64,000 bases of DNA. Origin: Actinomycetota bacterium (GTDB lineage Bacteria; Actinomycetota; Actinomycetes; S36-B12). Every line of letters begins with the position of its first letter. Position 1 is the first letter of the stretch. The notes under the pieces were generated by a model. The model did no database searches, had not been told where the DNA came from, and was given only the letters and a program-made list of their open reading frames with translations. The stretch lies in assembly GCA_030645615.1 (NCBI GenBank), contig JAUSNB010000039.1:1-64000 (forward strand), read 5' to 3'. Shown here one piece after another: positions 50,902 through 58,135 of the stretch. The position numbers and the translations under genes were made by a program.

Positions 50902-51699
50902 ATGCACGCCATCTCGATCACCGACATCCTCAACGCACTGCGGCACACCGACCCCGACGCACTTGCCGCCGCGATCTACGCCGCCAACGACCCCGAGCTG
51001 CTGGCGCATCTCGCCGGCACCCTCACCACCGCATCGCAGCGCGTCGCATCCCATCCGCACCCCGACGTCGTCCGCGAGGCCGACGCCCTGCTGTCCGAAG
51101 TGCTGCGCTGGCCCGTCGCGGACGCCCTCCCACCCGGGCACGTCCTGCCCGACGCGGGCGAGCTTGCCGCCGCACGCCGAATCAGCATCACCGACGCCGA
51201 ACGCCTGCTGCACCGCATCTCCGCGACCGAGACCCTCGCCGCCCGACGGCTGTTGGACAGCGGTGTCGAGCCGAACTTCACCCTTGAGCAGTCGCAGGTC
51301 ACCGCCTGCATCCGCGACATCGTCGCCGCCGGCGGCGTCCCCACCCGCGCCACCGTCCGCGCCCACGCCCTCGCCCAGGCACACCTGGCCATGCGCCCCG
51401 GCGACGGCCCTGAGCCCATCATCACCAGTCCTGGCCTGCCCCCGCGGATCATCAGCCCCTCGCCGATGGCGGCCGTCCCCGGATGGCTGGACCGCATGGA
51501 AACCGACGCACCGGTGACCGGCCTGCTCGACGACCGCATCGCCTACCTGCGGGACGCCAAGAGCGCCATGGGCGCCGCCGCCCACCAGCACACCACCGCG
51601 CTGCGTGCCGACGAGCACGCCCGCATGGCGGGCACCTCCGCACCCCCACCATCCGCCGCCACCGTCGACACCCGCTACCACCAGCGGATGGCGGTGTAG
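50902..51699 (+). CDS. Hypothetical protein upstream of Xis
   Basis: 265 residues from ATG 50902 with AGGAGG eight bases upstream. It is helix-rich (LNALRHTDPDALAAAIYAAN; SITDAERLLHRISATETLAA) with a C-terminal Pro/Ala-rich part. No family is recognised. It sits two bases before the Xis start, so the two are probably co-expressed; its copy in the second element, if present, should lie to the right of this window. Confidence 0.75.
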   Translation: MHAISITDILNALRHTDPDALAAAIYAANDPELLAHLAGTLTTASQRVASHPHPDVVREADALLSEVLRWPVADALPPGHVLPDAGELAAARRISITDAERLLHRISATETLAARRLLDSGVEPNFTLEQSQVTACIRDIVAAGGVPTRATVRAHALAQAHLAMRPGDGPEPIITSPGLPPRIISPSPMAAVPGWLDRMETDAPVTGLLDDRIAYLRDAKSAMGAAAHQHTTALRADEHARMAGTSAPPPSAATVDTRYHQRMAV

Positions 51700-51701
51700 C
51701 G

Positions 51702-51926
51702 ATGACTCAGACTCTGGAAGCGCTTCAGAACGCCGCCGTGATGCCGCGTGCGCTGTTCACGGCGGAGGAAGTCGCGAACGCGCTCGTGATCTCCGAGACG
51801 CTCGTCCGCCAGTTGACACTCGACGGGGAACTTCCCTGCCGGCGGATAGGACGCCTGGTCCGCTACACGATCGCGGACATCGAGATGTTCATCGCCAGCC
51901 GCGAGGAGCACCGCTACCGCCGGTGA
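51702..51926 (+). CDS. xis: Excisionase-like (MerR-type winged HTH) protein
   Basis: 74 residues. The whole protein is a helix-turn-helix of the Xis/excisionase type: LFTAEEVANALVISETLVRQ, then ELPCRRIGRLVRYTIADIEMF. Such proteins bend DNA at the attachment sites and bias the integrase towards excision. Position directly before the integrase gene supports this. A general HTH regulator is the alternative. Confidence 0.85.
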   Translation: MTQTLEALQNAAVMPRALFTAEEVANALVISETLVRQLTLDGELPCRRIGRLVRYTIADIEMFIASREEHRYRR

Positions 51927-52053
51927 GGTTCGTCCACAGCAGCGATTCCCCATCCACAATCCAGCCGCCACAGCGGCGGGTCGACGCGGTGGCCCCGCAA
52001 ACTCAGCAACGGCCACCCGTTCACAACGCATCACCGCGAGGAGGTGAGTGCAC

Positions 52054-53382
52054 ATGCCCAGGCGCCGAACGGCTCGGGCGGAGGGTTCAGTGCGTGAGAA
52101 CCCGCCCGGTTCTCGGCAGTACCAAGGTCGCCTTCCGCGGCGCCTCGATCCCCACCGACGGCCGATCGACGGCGTGTACGCCTCGGCGGCGGATTGTCGG
52201 CGTGCGCTGAATGCGGTGATCACCGAGATGGACCGAGGACTGCGGGTCAAGCCGACCGGAAAGCCCGGCGGGGCCGTCCGACGACTATCGACGGTTGTCG
52301 AGGAGTACATCGAGGACCGCCGCAACGACGGCCTCGACCCCATCGCCATCAACACCGTCCGCGACTACCGGGACGCACTGAAGAACGTCATCAACCATCC
52401 CGGCGCCAACCTCGGCCACATGAAGGTCTCACTGATCGACAGCCCAACGTTGGATGACTGGCTGCGCGACCTGCGCGCGATTGGGTTCTCCCACCGACGC
52501 TCGTCGAAGGCGTTCGCCGTCGTTCGCGCTGCTCTGGCGTGGGAGGTCCGCAAGGGCCGCCTCGCCTTCAACCCGGCTCGCGAGGTTCGGCGCACCAGCA
52601 CCAAGAAGGGCCGCAGTAGCCGCGCAACGGCAGACCCTGTCCTGCTGCCCTCCTGGAAGGAACTGGCCGACTTGGCCGCCTTCCCCAAGCTCAAGGAAGA
52701 TCGCCTCCTCATACTCACCATTGCCTGGGCTGGACTGCGGTGGAGCGAAGCCATCAGCCTCAGTGTCACCGACCTGTGGCCTGCCCGTGCCCGGCTCAGC
52801 GTCCGCCGCGTCTTCTCATGGGACCAGGATGAGAGTCAGTGGGTCATCGAGGACGTCAAGGCCGGACTCGCCGCCACCGTTCCCCTGCCGACCCCCCTCT
52901 GGGGTGCCCTCCTGGAACTGGCACAGTCGAGACCGGTCGAAGACCGGCTCGGGGGCGACCTCCTCTTCCGGCCGACCAGAGCACGGTTCGTCGGCCGGCC
53001 ACCCGTCGTCATCAACCAATCAGACTGGGGACGTCGCGTATGGCGGCCCGCACGCGAAGCTGCCGGACTCATCGGCGACCCGCAGTTGCCACTGCTCGAT
53101 CCCCGCCGACGCGCCCTGCAGGTCAAGGACCTGCGCGCATACGCAGCCAGCGTCGTCGTCGACAGCGGCGGCACCATGTACGAGGCGGCCACCCTCCTGC
53201 GACACTCAGACGTCCAGACGACGAACAAGTACTACGCACGCGCACAGGATGAACGGAGTCAGGATCCTGCCCGCGCCCAAATCCGACTCGACCTCTCCTT
53301 AACGCTGGACGAGCGCATCGACGCCCTCTGGGTCGCCTGGACACGCGCATATCCACATCAGGCAGACGGCCTCTTCACCTGA
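52054..53382 (+). CDS. int: Tyrosine recombinase (integrase) of ICE A
   Basis: 442 residues from ATG 52054, which has GGAGG eight bases upstream; GTG 52048 is too close to that site. Order: a short basic N-terminus, arm-binding domain, core-binding domain (about 80-175) and catalytic domain. Catalytic residues seen are Arg in GLRWSEA (about 229), Lys near EDVKAG, the KDLRAYAAS block where the usual HxxR is KxxR, His in RHSDVQTT and the nucleophile in NKYYARA (first Tyr). It should integrate and excise the ICE at the tRNA-Lys site 1.8 kb downstream. Confidence 0.93.
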   Translation: MPRRRTARAEGSVRENPPGSRQYQGRLPRRLDPHRRPIDGVYASAADCRRALNAVITEMDRGLRVKPTGKPGGAVRRLSTVVEEYIEDRRNDGLDPIAINTVRDYRDALKNVINHPGANLGHMKVSLIDSPTLDDWLRDLRAIGFSHRRSSKAFAVVRAALAWEVRKGRLAFNPAREVRRTSTKKGRSSRATADPVLLPSWKELADLAAFPKLKEDRLLILTIAWAGLRWSEAISLSVTDLWPARARLSVRRVFSWDQDESQWVIEDVKAGLAATVPLPTPLWGALLELAQSRPVEDRLGGDLLFRPTRARFVGRPPVVINQSDWGRRVWRPAREAAGLIGDPQLPLLDPRRRALQVKDLRAYAASVVVDSGGTMYEAATLLRHSDVQTTNKYYARAQDERSQDPARAQIRLDLSLTLDERIDALWVAWTRAYPHQADGLFT

Positions 53383-53505
53383 CGAGCAACAAGCCCGAAG
53401 GCATGACCTTGTGCGTCGCACCGAGACGCTGGCTGCCACCCCAATGGGGTAAGGGCTCACAGGGCCACCCCAGAGAGAAGGATTCTCACAGTCGCTCGGC
53501 CGATC

Positions 53506-54321
53506 TCACCAGTGAGTCACCGCCACGACGATGGCGACAAGGCAGGTGGCTCCCAAGAGAACGAGCAGGACCATTGGAACCCACACCTCCCTGGCCGTGA
53601 AGGTTCTGTACACATGCTTGTCTTCGCCGCGTGCCAAGGCCTCCCATTCGGCGGTATAGACGGCGGCCGGCAGGAACGCTTCCATGCGATTGATGACGGC
53701 GAACTTCCCTTTGTTCAACTGACCAAACGAGATCAGCAGGCTTCGCCACGCTAGACAAAGCACGAATCCCGCGAGGGCCAAGACCGCCACGCTAAACCCC
53801 ACGAGTCGCACCTCGCCACCCACGTTAACCACGACACCCACTGCTGTGATCAGGGCACCCACCGCCGTGAGAAAGAACGTATTTACACTCTGTCGCCGTG
53901 ACACCAAGGCTTCAGAACTCGAAACCATCAACTTGTACTGTTCGTACGCAATAGCGGAATCTCGAATGCCTTGGTACCCCTCGGGAAACAACTGGCCATC
54001 AATGCTCCCGGGGGACAAGGGGACTGGCATCTCCTTCAGAGCTTCTCGAATCGCCTGGGCGTACCGGTCGTCCTGTATACGCACATCCGCCGGCAGCTCG
54101 TCGTACGGAATCAGCGAGTCATGACTCGGCTGAAGATCTACCATCCAGACACACCAGGCATCGTGGACGTTCTGTGAATTGACCGCGTGCCCCTTAGTTA
54201 GAGCGAGCAGCGCGTAAAGCCTGAAGAGTCCATCGGTATCACCGTCTGGAAGGTCACTCGTCGAAACTCCGGCACGGATGGCCCGAGCGATGACGTCGAT
54301 GTAGTTGTCTTCTATACCCAT
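53506..54321 (-). CDS. RipA-like membrane effector candidate with N-terminal DUF7701-like domain
   Basis: 271 residues from ATG 54321, whose first 10 bases overlap the end of the TIR gene; longer upstream starts read antisense-like sequence. Residues 1-95 form a small soluble domain (LPDGDTDGLFRLYALLAL, VHDAWCVWMVD), similar to DUF7701-type actinobacterial proteins. Residues 125-271 resemble RipA-family octameric membrane proteins: YEQYKLMVSSSEALVSRRQ, helices at 146-166 and 172-193, QLNKGKFAVINRMEAFLP, EWEAL, then YRTFTAREVWVP and a last helix (247-267). With the TIR gene it looks like a sensor-effector pair that could disrupt the membrane. Confidence 0.8.
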   Translation of the reverse strand: MGIEDNYIDVIARAIRAGVSTSDLPDGDTDGLFRLYALLALTKGHAVNSQNVHDAWCVWMVDLQPSHDSLIPYDELPADVRIQDDRYAQAIREALKEMPVPLSPGSIDGQLFPEGYQGIRDSAIAYEQYKLMVSSSEALVSRRQSVNTFFLTAVGALITAVGVVVNVGGEVRLVGFSVAVLALAGFVLCLAWRSLLISFGQLNKGKFAVINRMEAFLPAAVYTAEWEALARGEDKHVYRTFTAREVWVPMVLLVLLGATCLVAIVVAVTHW

Positions 54322-54686
54322 TTTGACAACTGAGCCACGATGGCATCGAAATCCCATCGAATCACCGAAGGCACACCCGACGGAACCGGGTAAGTCCTGT
54401 CGCGGTTGATTTGAATGCCGAAGACGTTGTTGCCCTGACTCTTGGTCTCCAGTATCTCCCACAGCACCGCAGCAGATTGTGCGGTCGTCGGTCCAATCAA
54501 GACAATCGTTCCCTTGGTACGCGCGATCCGCGCCGAGCATTGCGCCTTCCATGCGGAGTCAAAGGGGTCCTGCACCGAGTAGTCGACAAACTCAATCGCA
54601 TTGGACTTCTGACGCGCATGCTCGACGAGAAAGTCCCTCGCCCATTTGTCTTCCATCTCAAAGCTTATGAAGGCTCGCGGTGCCAT
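54312..54686 (-). CDS. TIR-like (ThsB/DUF1863-type) protein
   Basis: 124 residues, the size of a single TIR-like domain. First strand RAFISFEMEDKWARDFLVEH, then FVDYSVQDPFDSAWKAQC, ARTKGTIVLIGPTT and SAAVLWEILET, where Glu77 is the expected catalytic glutamate. In Thoeris systems such proteins make a cyclic ADP-ribose-type signal on infection, which activates a partner effector. The partner here would be the overlapping membrane-protein gene and not ThsA. The ATG follows GGGGGAG. Confidence 0.85.
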   Translation of the reverse strand: MAPRAFISFEMEDKWARDFLVEHARQKSNAIEFVDYSVQDPFDSAWKAQCSARIARTKGTIVLIGPTTAQSAAVLWEILETKSQGNNVFGIQINRDRTYPVPSGVPSVIRWDFDAIVAQLSKWV

Positions 54687-55073
54687 AACTCCCCCAAGAC
54701 GACGGTGCGGTGTTGGTCAACCCGAGCGTATAGGCCGGCGGAGACACGTCGTGTCAGATACCACGGGACCATCCCTTCGTGGACGTTCCCCTACCGAGAC
54801 TCGCGCCTGCTGCCACGACTGGGTGGATCGGCCGTGACTTGAACGGAACTACGCCTCGCCATCCTCGCCATCCTCACCATCCTGCAGAATGGCTCACATT
54901 CGTTGCGATCCGCGCGGTTGTCCACGTCTCTTTCGCTCGATCCCTTCAAGTATTCGGCAAGCATGCTCCGCCGGTTCGTCAAAGGGGAGCTGAACAAGGC
55001 GCCCTGAGCGGCTGGGAGGCTCATGGAGGCACACCGAAGCGAACCGTTTGGGGCTATTCTTGGGGCTAAACGA

Positions 55074-55102
55074 CCGTTTCCTACTCGTTGAGTAGGAAAC
55101 GG
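55074..55102 (+). repeat. Perfect 13-bp inverted repeat near the attachment site
   Basis: CCGTTTCCTACTC (55074-55086), loop GTT, then the exact complement (55090-55102). There is no U-tract. It lies 40 bp from the tRNA-Lys fragment and one arm contains a copy of the TCGTTGRGYA repeat, so an integrase or Xis binding site is more likely than a terminator. Confidence 0.6.
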
Positions 55103-55225
55103 GACGCCCAATAGTCGTTGAGCACCAACACATTCTCAAGGTGGGTCGCCGGGGGCTCGAACCCCGAACCTACGGATTAAAAGATCGCCGAGGGCACCAG
55201 AGCCCATGAGGGAAATCGTTGGGTA
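55085..55225 (+). repeat. Three direct repeats TCGTTGRGYA flanking the tRNA-Lys scar
   Basis: Copies at 55085-55094 (TCGTTGAGTA), 55115-55124 (TCGTTGAGCA) and 55216-55225 (TCGTTGGGTA), two on one side of the scar and one on the other. Arm-type integrase sites are usually short direct repeats like these, arranged on both sides of the core. Confidence 0.5.
55142..55183 (-). other. 3' half of tRNA-Lys(UUU): attachment-site scar
   Basis: Read on the minus strand, the sequence runs from the anticodon loop CTTTTAA (anticodon UUU) through the variable region and T-arm (CGGGGTTCGAGCCCCCG) to the acceptor strand GCGACCC and discriminator A. The 5' half (acceptor GGGTCGC, D-arm, anticodon stem 5' side) is missing, so it is not a working tRNA. 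Integrases that target tRNA 3' ends leave exactly such a copy at one end of the element. The orientation places an intact tRNA-Lys to the right, beyond the window. Confidence 0.85.
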
Positions 55226-55747
55226 CCAACGGTTTCCGTCTCACCGAGACCCACCCGGAACCACCGAGAACCATGTGGAAAGGGCTATCGAAAGGGCTAC
55301 GCAACCGATCCTCGATAGCGCTGTCAACGCCGATTGAGAATGGACCGCTTGGTGCCGTATGGGTTCTGGCCGCCGTCACAGCACCCAACCACTGAGAAGG
55401 TGCGGTTATGGGCAGGCGCGGGCGCAAGCGGGATCTGGATCGTTTAGTGTTGACCGTTCGGCTCACCCTGCGGACGCGAGCATTCCGGTCGACTTCGTCG
55501 CGCCGGATTCACGGGCGGGCCGAGAGTAGCCGGGGGGTGACCAACGGCTGCGAGCACACCGCGTCTCCAACGTATGCCCCACGCGTTAACGTTCATCGCT
55601 TAGTTCAGGACCTGGTCTCCGAGCTGTCTCTGTAGCTGATGGCTGTCGCAAAGTCGGAAGCAGCGGCCGAAAGGGAGTTCTCGAATGACCCACTACGCCG
55701 ACGCCCATCGGCGACTTTGCTCTCCTTTGGGAGCCCGAGGTTGGTCC

Positions 55748-56269
55748 TTAGGTACTCAATCCCAAGTTGATGAGTCGATAGCCCATCGCTTCTGCGCTGA
55801 CGCCGAACTGCTCAGCCAACTCGGAAACGACTCTGCCCGGGTTCCCGGTTGCACTTTGGAATCGCTGCAGCGAGGCTCGAACTTGAACCGCGGGCATCAG
55901 AAGAGCGGCAGCGAATGCGTTCGCTTCTATCTCTTCGGAGTCCGTAGCTCGGCTGGACACATCGTCACGGAAGTTGACGCGCACGGTGCTGTCGACGGTG
56001 TGCTGGCGACCGGGGTGAAGGAGGAGATGGCCGAGTTCGTGAGCGATAGTGAAGCGCTGCCTTCGCGGGTGGTTGCCGCTGTTGACAGCTAGCAGCACAA
56101 CTGATTCCTCGCGAATCAACATCCCGCTGATGCTTCTATCCAAGTTCTCGCGAACGAGCTGTGCTCCTTCGAGTTGAACAAGTTGCTCAACGTCGACCGG
56201 GAGCGCTTCGAATCCGTGCTTCGCGAGGAGTTCCTCCGCCGCTTCCTCGGCGGACCGCGTCGCTGTCAC
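55748..56269 (-). CDS. ImmA/IrrE-type zinc metallopeptidase
   Basis: 173 residues. Zinc site HELGH (77-81) within RQRFTIAHELGHLLLHPG and a downstream Glu in EEIEANAFAAALLMP, the ligand arrangement of ImmA/IrrE peptidases. These enzymes cut a partner XRE repressor when a damage or stress signal is sensed, as with ImmA/ImmR of ICEBs1 and IrrE/DdrO in Deinococcus. The partner is the overlapping XRE gene (ATGA). It is divergent from the ubiquitin-like operon. Confidence 0.92.
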   Translation of the reverse strand: MTATRSAEEAAEELLAKHGFEALPVDVEQLVQLEGAQLVRENLDRSISGMLIREESVVLLAVNSGNHPRRQRFTIAHELGHLLLHPGRQHTVDSTVRVNFRDDVSSRATDSEEIEANAFAAALLMPAVQVRASLQRFQSATGNPGRVVSELAEQFGVSAEAMGYRLINLGLST

Positions 56270-56580
56270 TGCGCTCGCTGCGCTTTGGCCGACGTACGGA
56301 CCAGTTCGATCATCTCGTCGTCGAACGCTTGCTCGACGTCGTACTCGGCCACCTCAAACTTCGGCATTAGATCCTCCACACTGGTTCCGAGTTGGTCTGC
56401 CAACACCGCGACCTGATGTGCGAGTGGTCGCTGGCGGCCGGCTTCGAGATTTGTGACTGAGACTCGGGTCAGGCCCAGGCGATTCGCGAGCGCCGCCTGC
56501 GACATTCCCAAGGCCTGACGGCGAGCCCTGACCTTCATGCCGAGCGCTTGGTAAAAGCGGTCCTCCGGAGCTTCGGACAC
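56266..56580 (-). CDS. XRE-family repressor partner of ImmA
   Basis: 104 residues. XRE helix-turn-helix: ARRQALGMSQAALANRLGL, then VSVTNLEAGRQRPLA. The C-terminal 35 residues (MPKFEVAEYDVEQAFDDEMI) form a linker and helix that ImmA-type peptidases could cut. It should bind operators in the 126-bp divergent region, where two palindromes occur, and repress itself and possibly the ubiquitin-like operon. Confidence 0.92.
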   Translation of the reverse strand: MSEAPEDRFYQALGMKVRARRQALGMSQAALANRLGLTRVSVTNLEAGRQRPLAHQVAVLADQLGTSVEDLMPKFEVAEYDVEQAFDDEMIELVRTSAKAQRAQ

Positions 56581-56706
56581 ACCATCATCATCACCCGCGC
56601 GACACGAAGTGTCAATCTCACAAACGTGTGTCGCAGCACTTGTTAGTCAGTGTGATAAACTTGCCACCGTCACCAAGTTGGTGATGCTGACTCCTAAGGA
56701 GAAGTC
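56581..56706. promoter_or_regulatory. Divergent control region with two palindromes
   Basis: GACACGAAGTGTC (56601-56613) is a perfect 5-bp palindrome close to the XRE start; TCACCAAGTTGGTGA (56670-56684) is a perfect 7-bp palindrome between a likely -10 (TAAACT at 56656-56661) and the ribosome site of the ubiquitin-like gene. Additional GTGT half-sites occur between them. The layout is that of a two-promoter region under an XRE repressor. Confidence 0.65.
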
Positions 56707-56961
56707 ATGAGCAACCAAGGCAAGCCGCCTGTAACGATCTTCGTCAACACCCGCGAGTTCCAGTGGCCCGAGAAGCAGATCTCCTACGAGCAGATCTACA
56801 ACCTGGCGTTCCCGAACGAGCCGGTCAACGACGGAGACGTCGCTCGGATCGAGTACTCGCGCGGACACAACGGCGGTGGTGGGGGGACCCTCCACCCTGG
56901 AGAGAGCGTCAACGTCAAGGAAAACATGGTCTTCGATGCCTACGTCACCGTTCGATCGTGA
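56707..56961 (+). CDS. Ubiquitin-like (multiubiquitin-domain) protein, single domain
   Basis: 84 residues with a strong ribosome site (AAGGAG). One multiubiquitin-type beta-grasp domain: TIFVNTREFQWPEKQISYEQ, YNLAFPNEPVNDG, a Gly-rich loop GGGGGTLHPGESVNVKENMV, and FDAYVTVRS at the end. Most family members carry several domains; this has one. The C-terminus ends VRS and lacks the diglycine expected for conjugation, so either the tail is trimmed to another residue or conjugation works differently. It is followed by an E1-type protein, overlapping by 26 nt. Confidence 0.85.
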   Translation: MSNQGKPPVTIFVNTREFQWPEKQISYEQIYNLAFPNEPVNDGDVARIEYSRGHNGGGGGTLHPGESVNVKENMVFDAYVTVRS

Positions 56962-58135
56962 TCCGTCGACTCGTCGACTGCTCGACGAGGACTACTGCCT
57001 CTCGTTCGAGGGCAACCACCTAATAGTCGAGCGAGTGCCGTACGTGACGGCCGCCAAGGTCGTCACGTACGGTCGGCTCGCCCTGCCAGTCACCTTCAGC
57101 GGCGACGTCCTCCAGGACAGCTCTGGGGACCACAGGATCTGGTTCATCGGTGAACAGCCTTGCGACCAGAACGGCCAGCCGCTCCCAGGACCATCGCCCG
57201 AGGCGCACGCGGTCACTCAGGACCTCATTGCGAACTTCATGATCTCTAGCAAGCCGAAGAACGGCGGGACCTTCGCCAACACCTACGACAAGATCACGTC
57301 CTATGTGCGCGTCCTGAGTCACCCGGCGCACGTGCTGGACCCGACGGTGACCGCTACCCCGGGTGCTGGCTGGACTGAGATCCCCGACGACCTCCCCTTC
57401 GTCTATCCCGACACTGGCACCGCGCGCGCTGGCCTCGCAACGATGAACGCGAAGTTCAGGGGCCAGCGCATCGGCATCATCGGCTTGGGCGGCACCGGCA
57501 GCTACATTCTGGACCAGGTGTCCAAGACTTGGGTCGACGCCATCGACCTGTTCGACGGCGACGTCTTCGACAATCACAACGCCTACCGCGCGCCGGGCGC
57601 TGCCGACATTGACGATCTGAAGCTACGTCCGAATAAGGCTGAGCACTTCGCTCGCGTCTACTCACACATGCACACAGGAATAACCGCACACTCGTTCTTC
57701 ATCACTGCCGACAACCTAGACCAGCTCGGCGACTGCACGTTCGTCTTCGTGGCCGCCGCCGATGCCGATGACAAGCCCGCCATCCTCGCGTCGCTCCGGG
57801 AGCGGGACATACCCACGATCGAGGTCGGCATGGGCATCCGAGACGAAGGCGGACGTCTTTCGGGGCTCCTCGCAGCCGTCAATCACTTTCCCCCTGACAT
57901 GTCGGAGGCCGCGATCTCCACGTCAACTGGCGGGGTAGACGAGTACGACCGAAACATTCAGACCGCCGACCTCAACTGCCTGAATGCGATGCTCGCGGTG
58001 GTGAATTGGAAGAAGTACCTCACGTACTACGCCGAGTTCGAGCCGGTCGATGAAACGGTGTATCGGGTTTTCACGGGTACCACCCGCAGCGGCCGAGATG
58101 GCGCCGACGCAAGTATCGAGGAGGCCGAGTCGTGA
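56936..58135 (+). CDS. E1-like (ThiF-fold) enzyme with N-terminal DUF6791 domain
   Basis: 399 residues from ATG 56936. Residues 15-165 match DUF6791 (LDEDYCLSFEGNHLIVERVP; HRIWFIGEQPCDQNGQPL; KNGGTFANTYDKITSY). Residues 172-365 are a ThiF/E1 adenylation domain: nucleotide loop IGIIGLGGTGSYILDQV, LFDGDVFDNHNAYR, FVFVAAADADDKPAI and ADLNCLNAMLAVVNWKKYL. It should adenylate the C-terminus of the ubiquitin-like protein. The only Cys late in the domain is C348 in DLNC, a candidate for a thioester but unproven. No E2 or JAB gene is next to it. Confidence 0.88.
   Translation: MPTSPFDRDPSTRRLLDEDYCLSFEGNHLIVERVPYVTAAKVVTYGRLALPVTFSGDVLQDSSGDHRIWFIGEQPCDQNGQPLPGPSPEAHAVTQDLIANFMISSKPKNGGTFANTYDKITSYVRVLSHPAHVLDPTVTATPGAGWTEIPDDLPFVYPDTGTARAGLATMNAKFRGQRIGIIGLGGTGSYILDQVSKTWVDAIDLFDGDVFDNHNAYRAPGAADIDDLKLRPNKAEHFARVYSHMHTGITAHSFFITADNLDQLGDCTFVFVAAADADDKPAILASLRERDIPTIEVGMGIRDEGGRLSGLLAAVNHFPPDMSEAAISTSTGGVDEYDRNIQTADLNCLNAMLAVVNWKKYLTYYAEFEPVDETVYRVFTGTTRSGRDGADASIEEAES

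Larger units (their letters stand above)
54687..55747. other. 1.06-kb intergenic region around the attachment scar
   Basis: No confident gene. It holds the TIR promoter, a perfect 13-bp stem-loop at 55074-55102, three direct TCGTTGRGYA repeats (55085, 55115, 55216), the tRNA-Lys 3' fragment at 55142-55183 and a CGTTGG-GTA-CCAACG inverted repeat at 55217-55231. A plus-strand frame at 55408-55635 begins like an IS30-type protein (MGRRGRKRDLD) but loses similarity at once and is taken as non-coding or a relic. Confidence 0.6.

Noticed and set aside
55408-55635. 75-residue frame starting MGRRGRKRDLD, resembling an IS30 start
   Set aside because: Similarity covers about ten residues and then disappears. 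Recorded as part of the intergenic region only.
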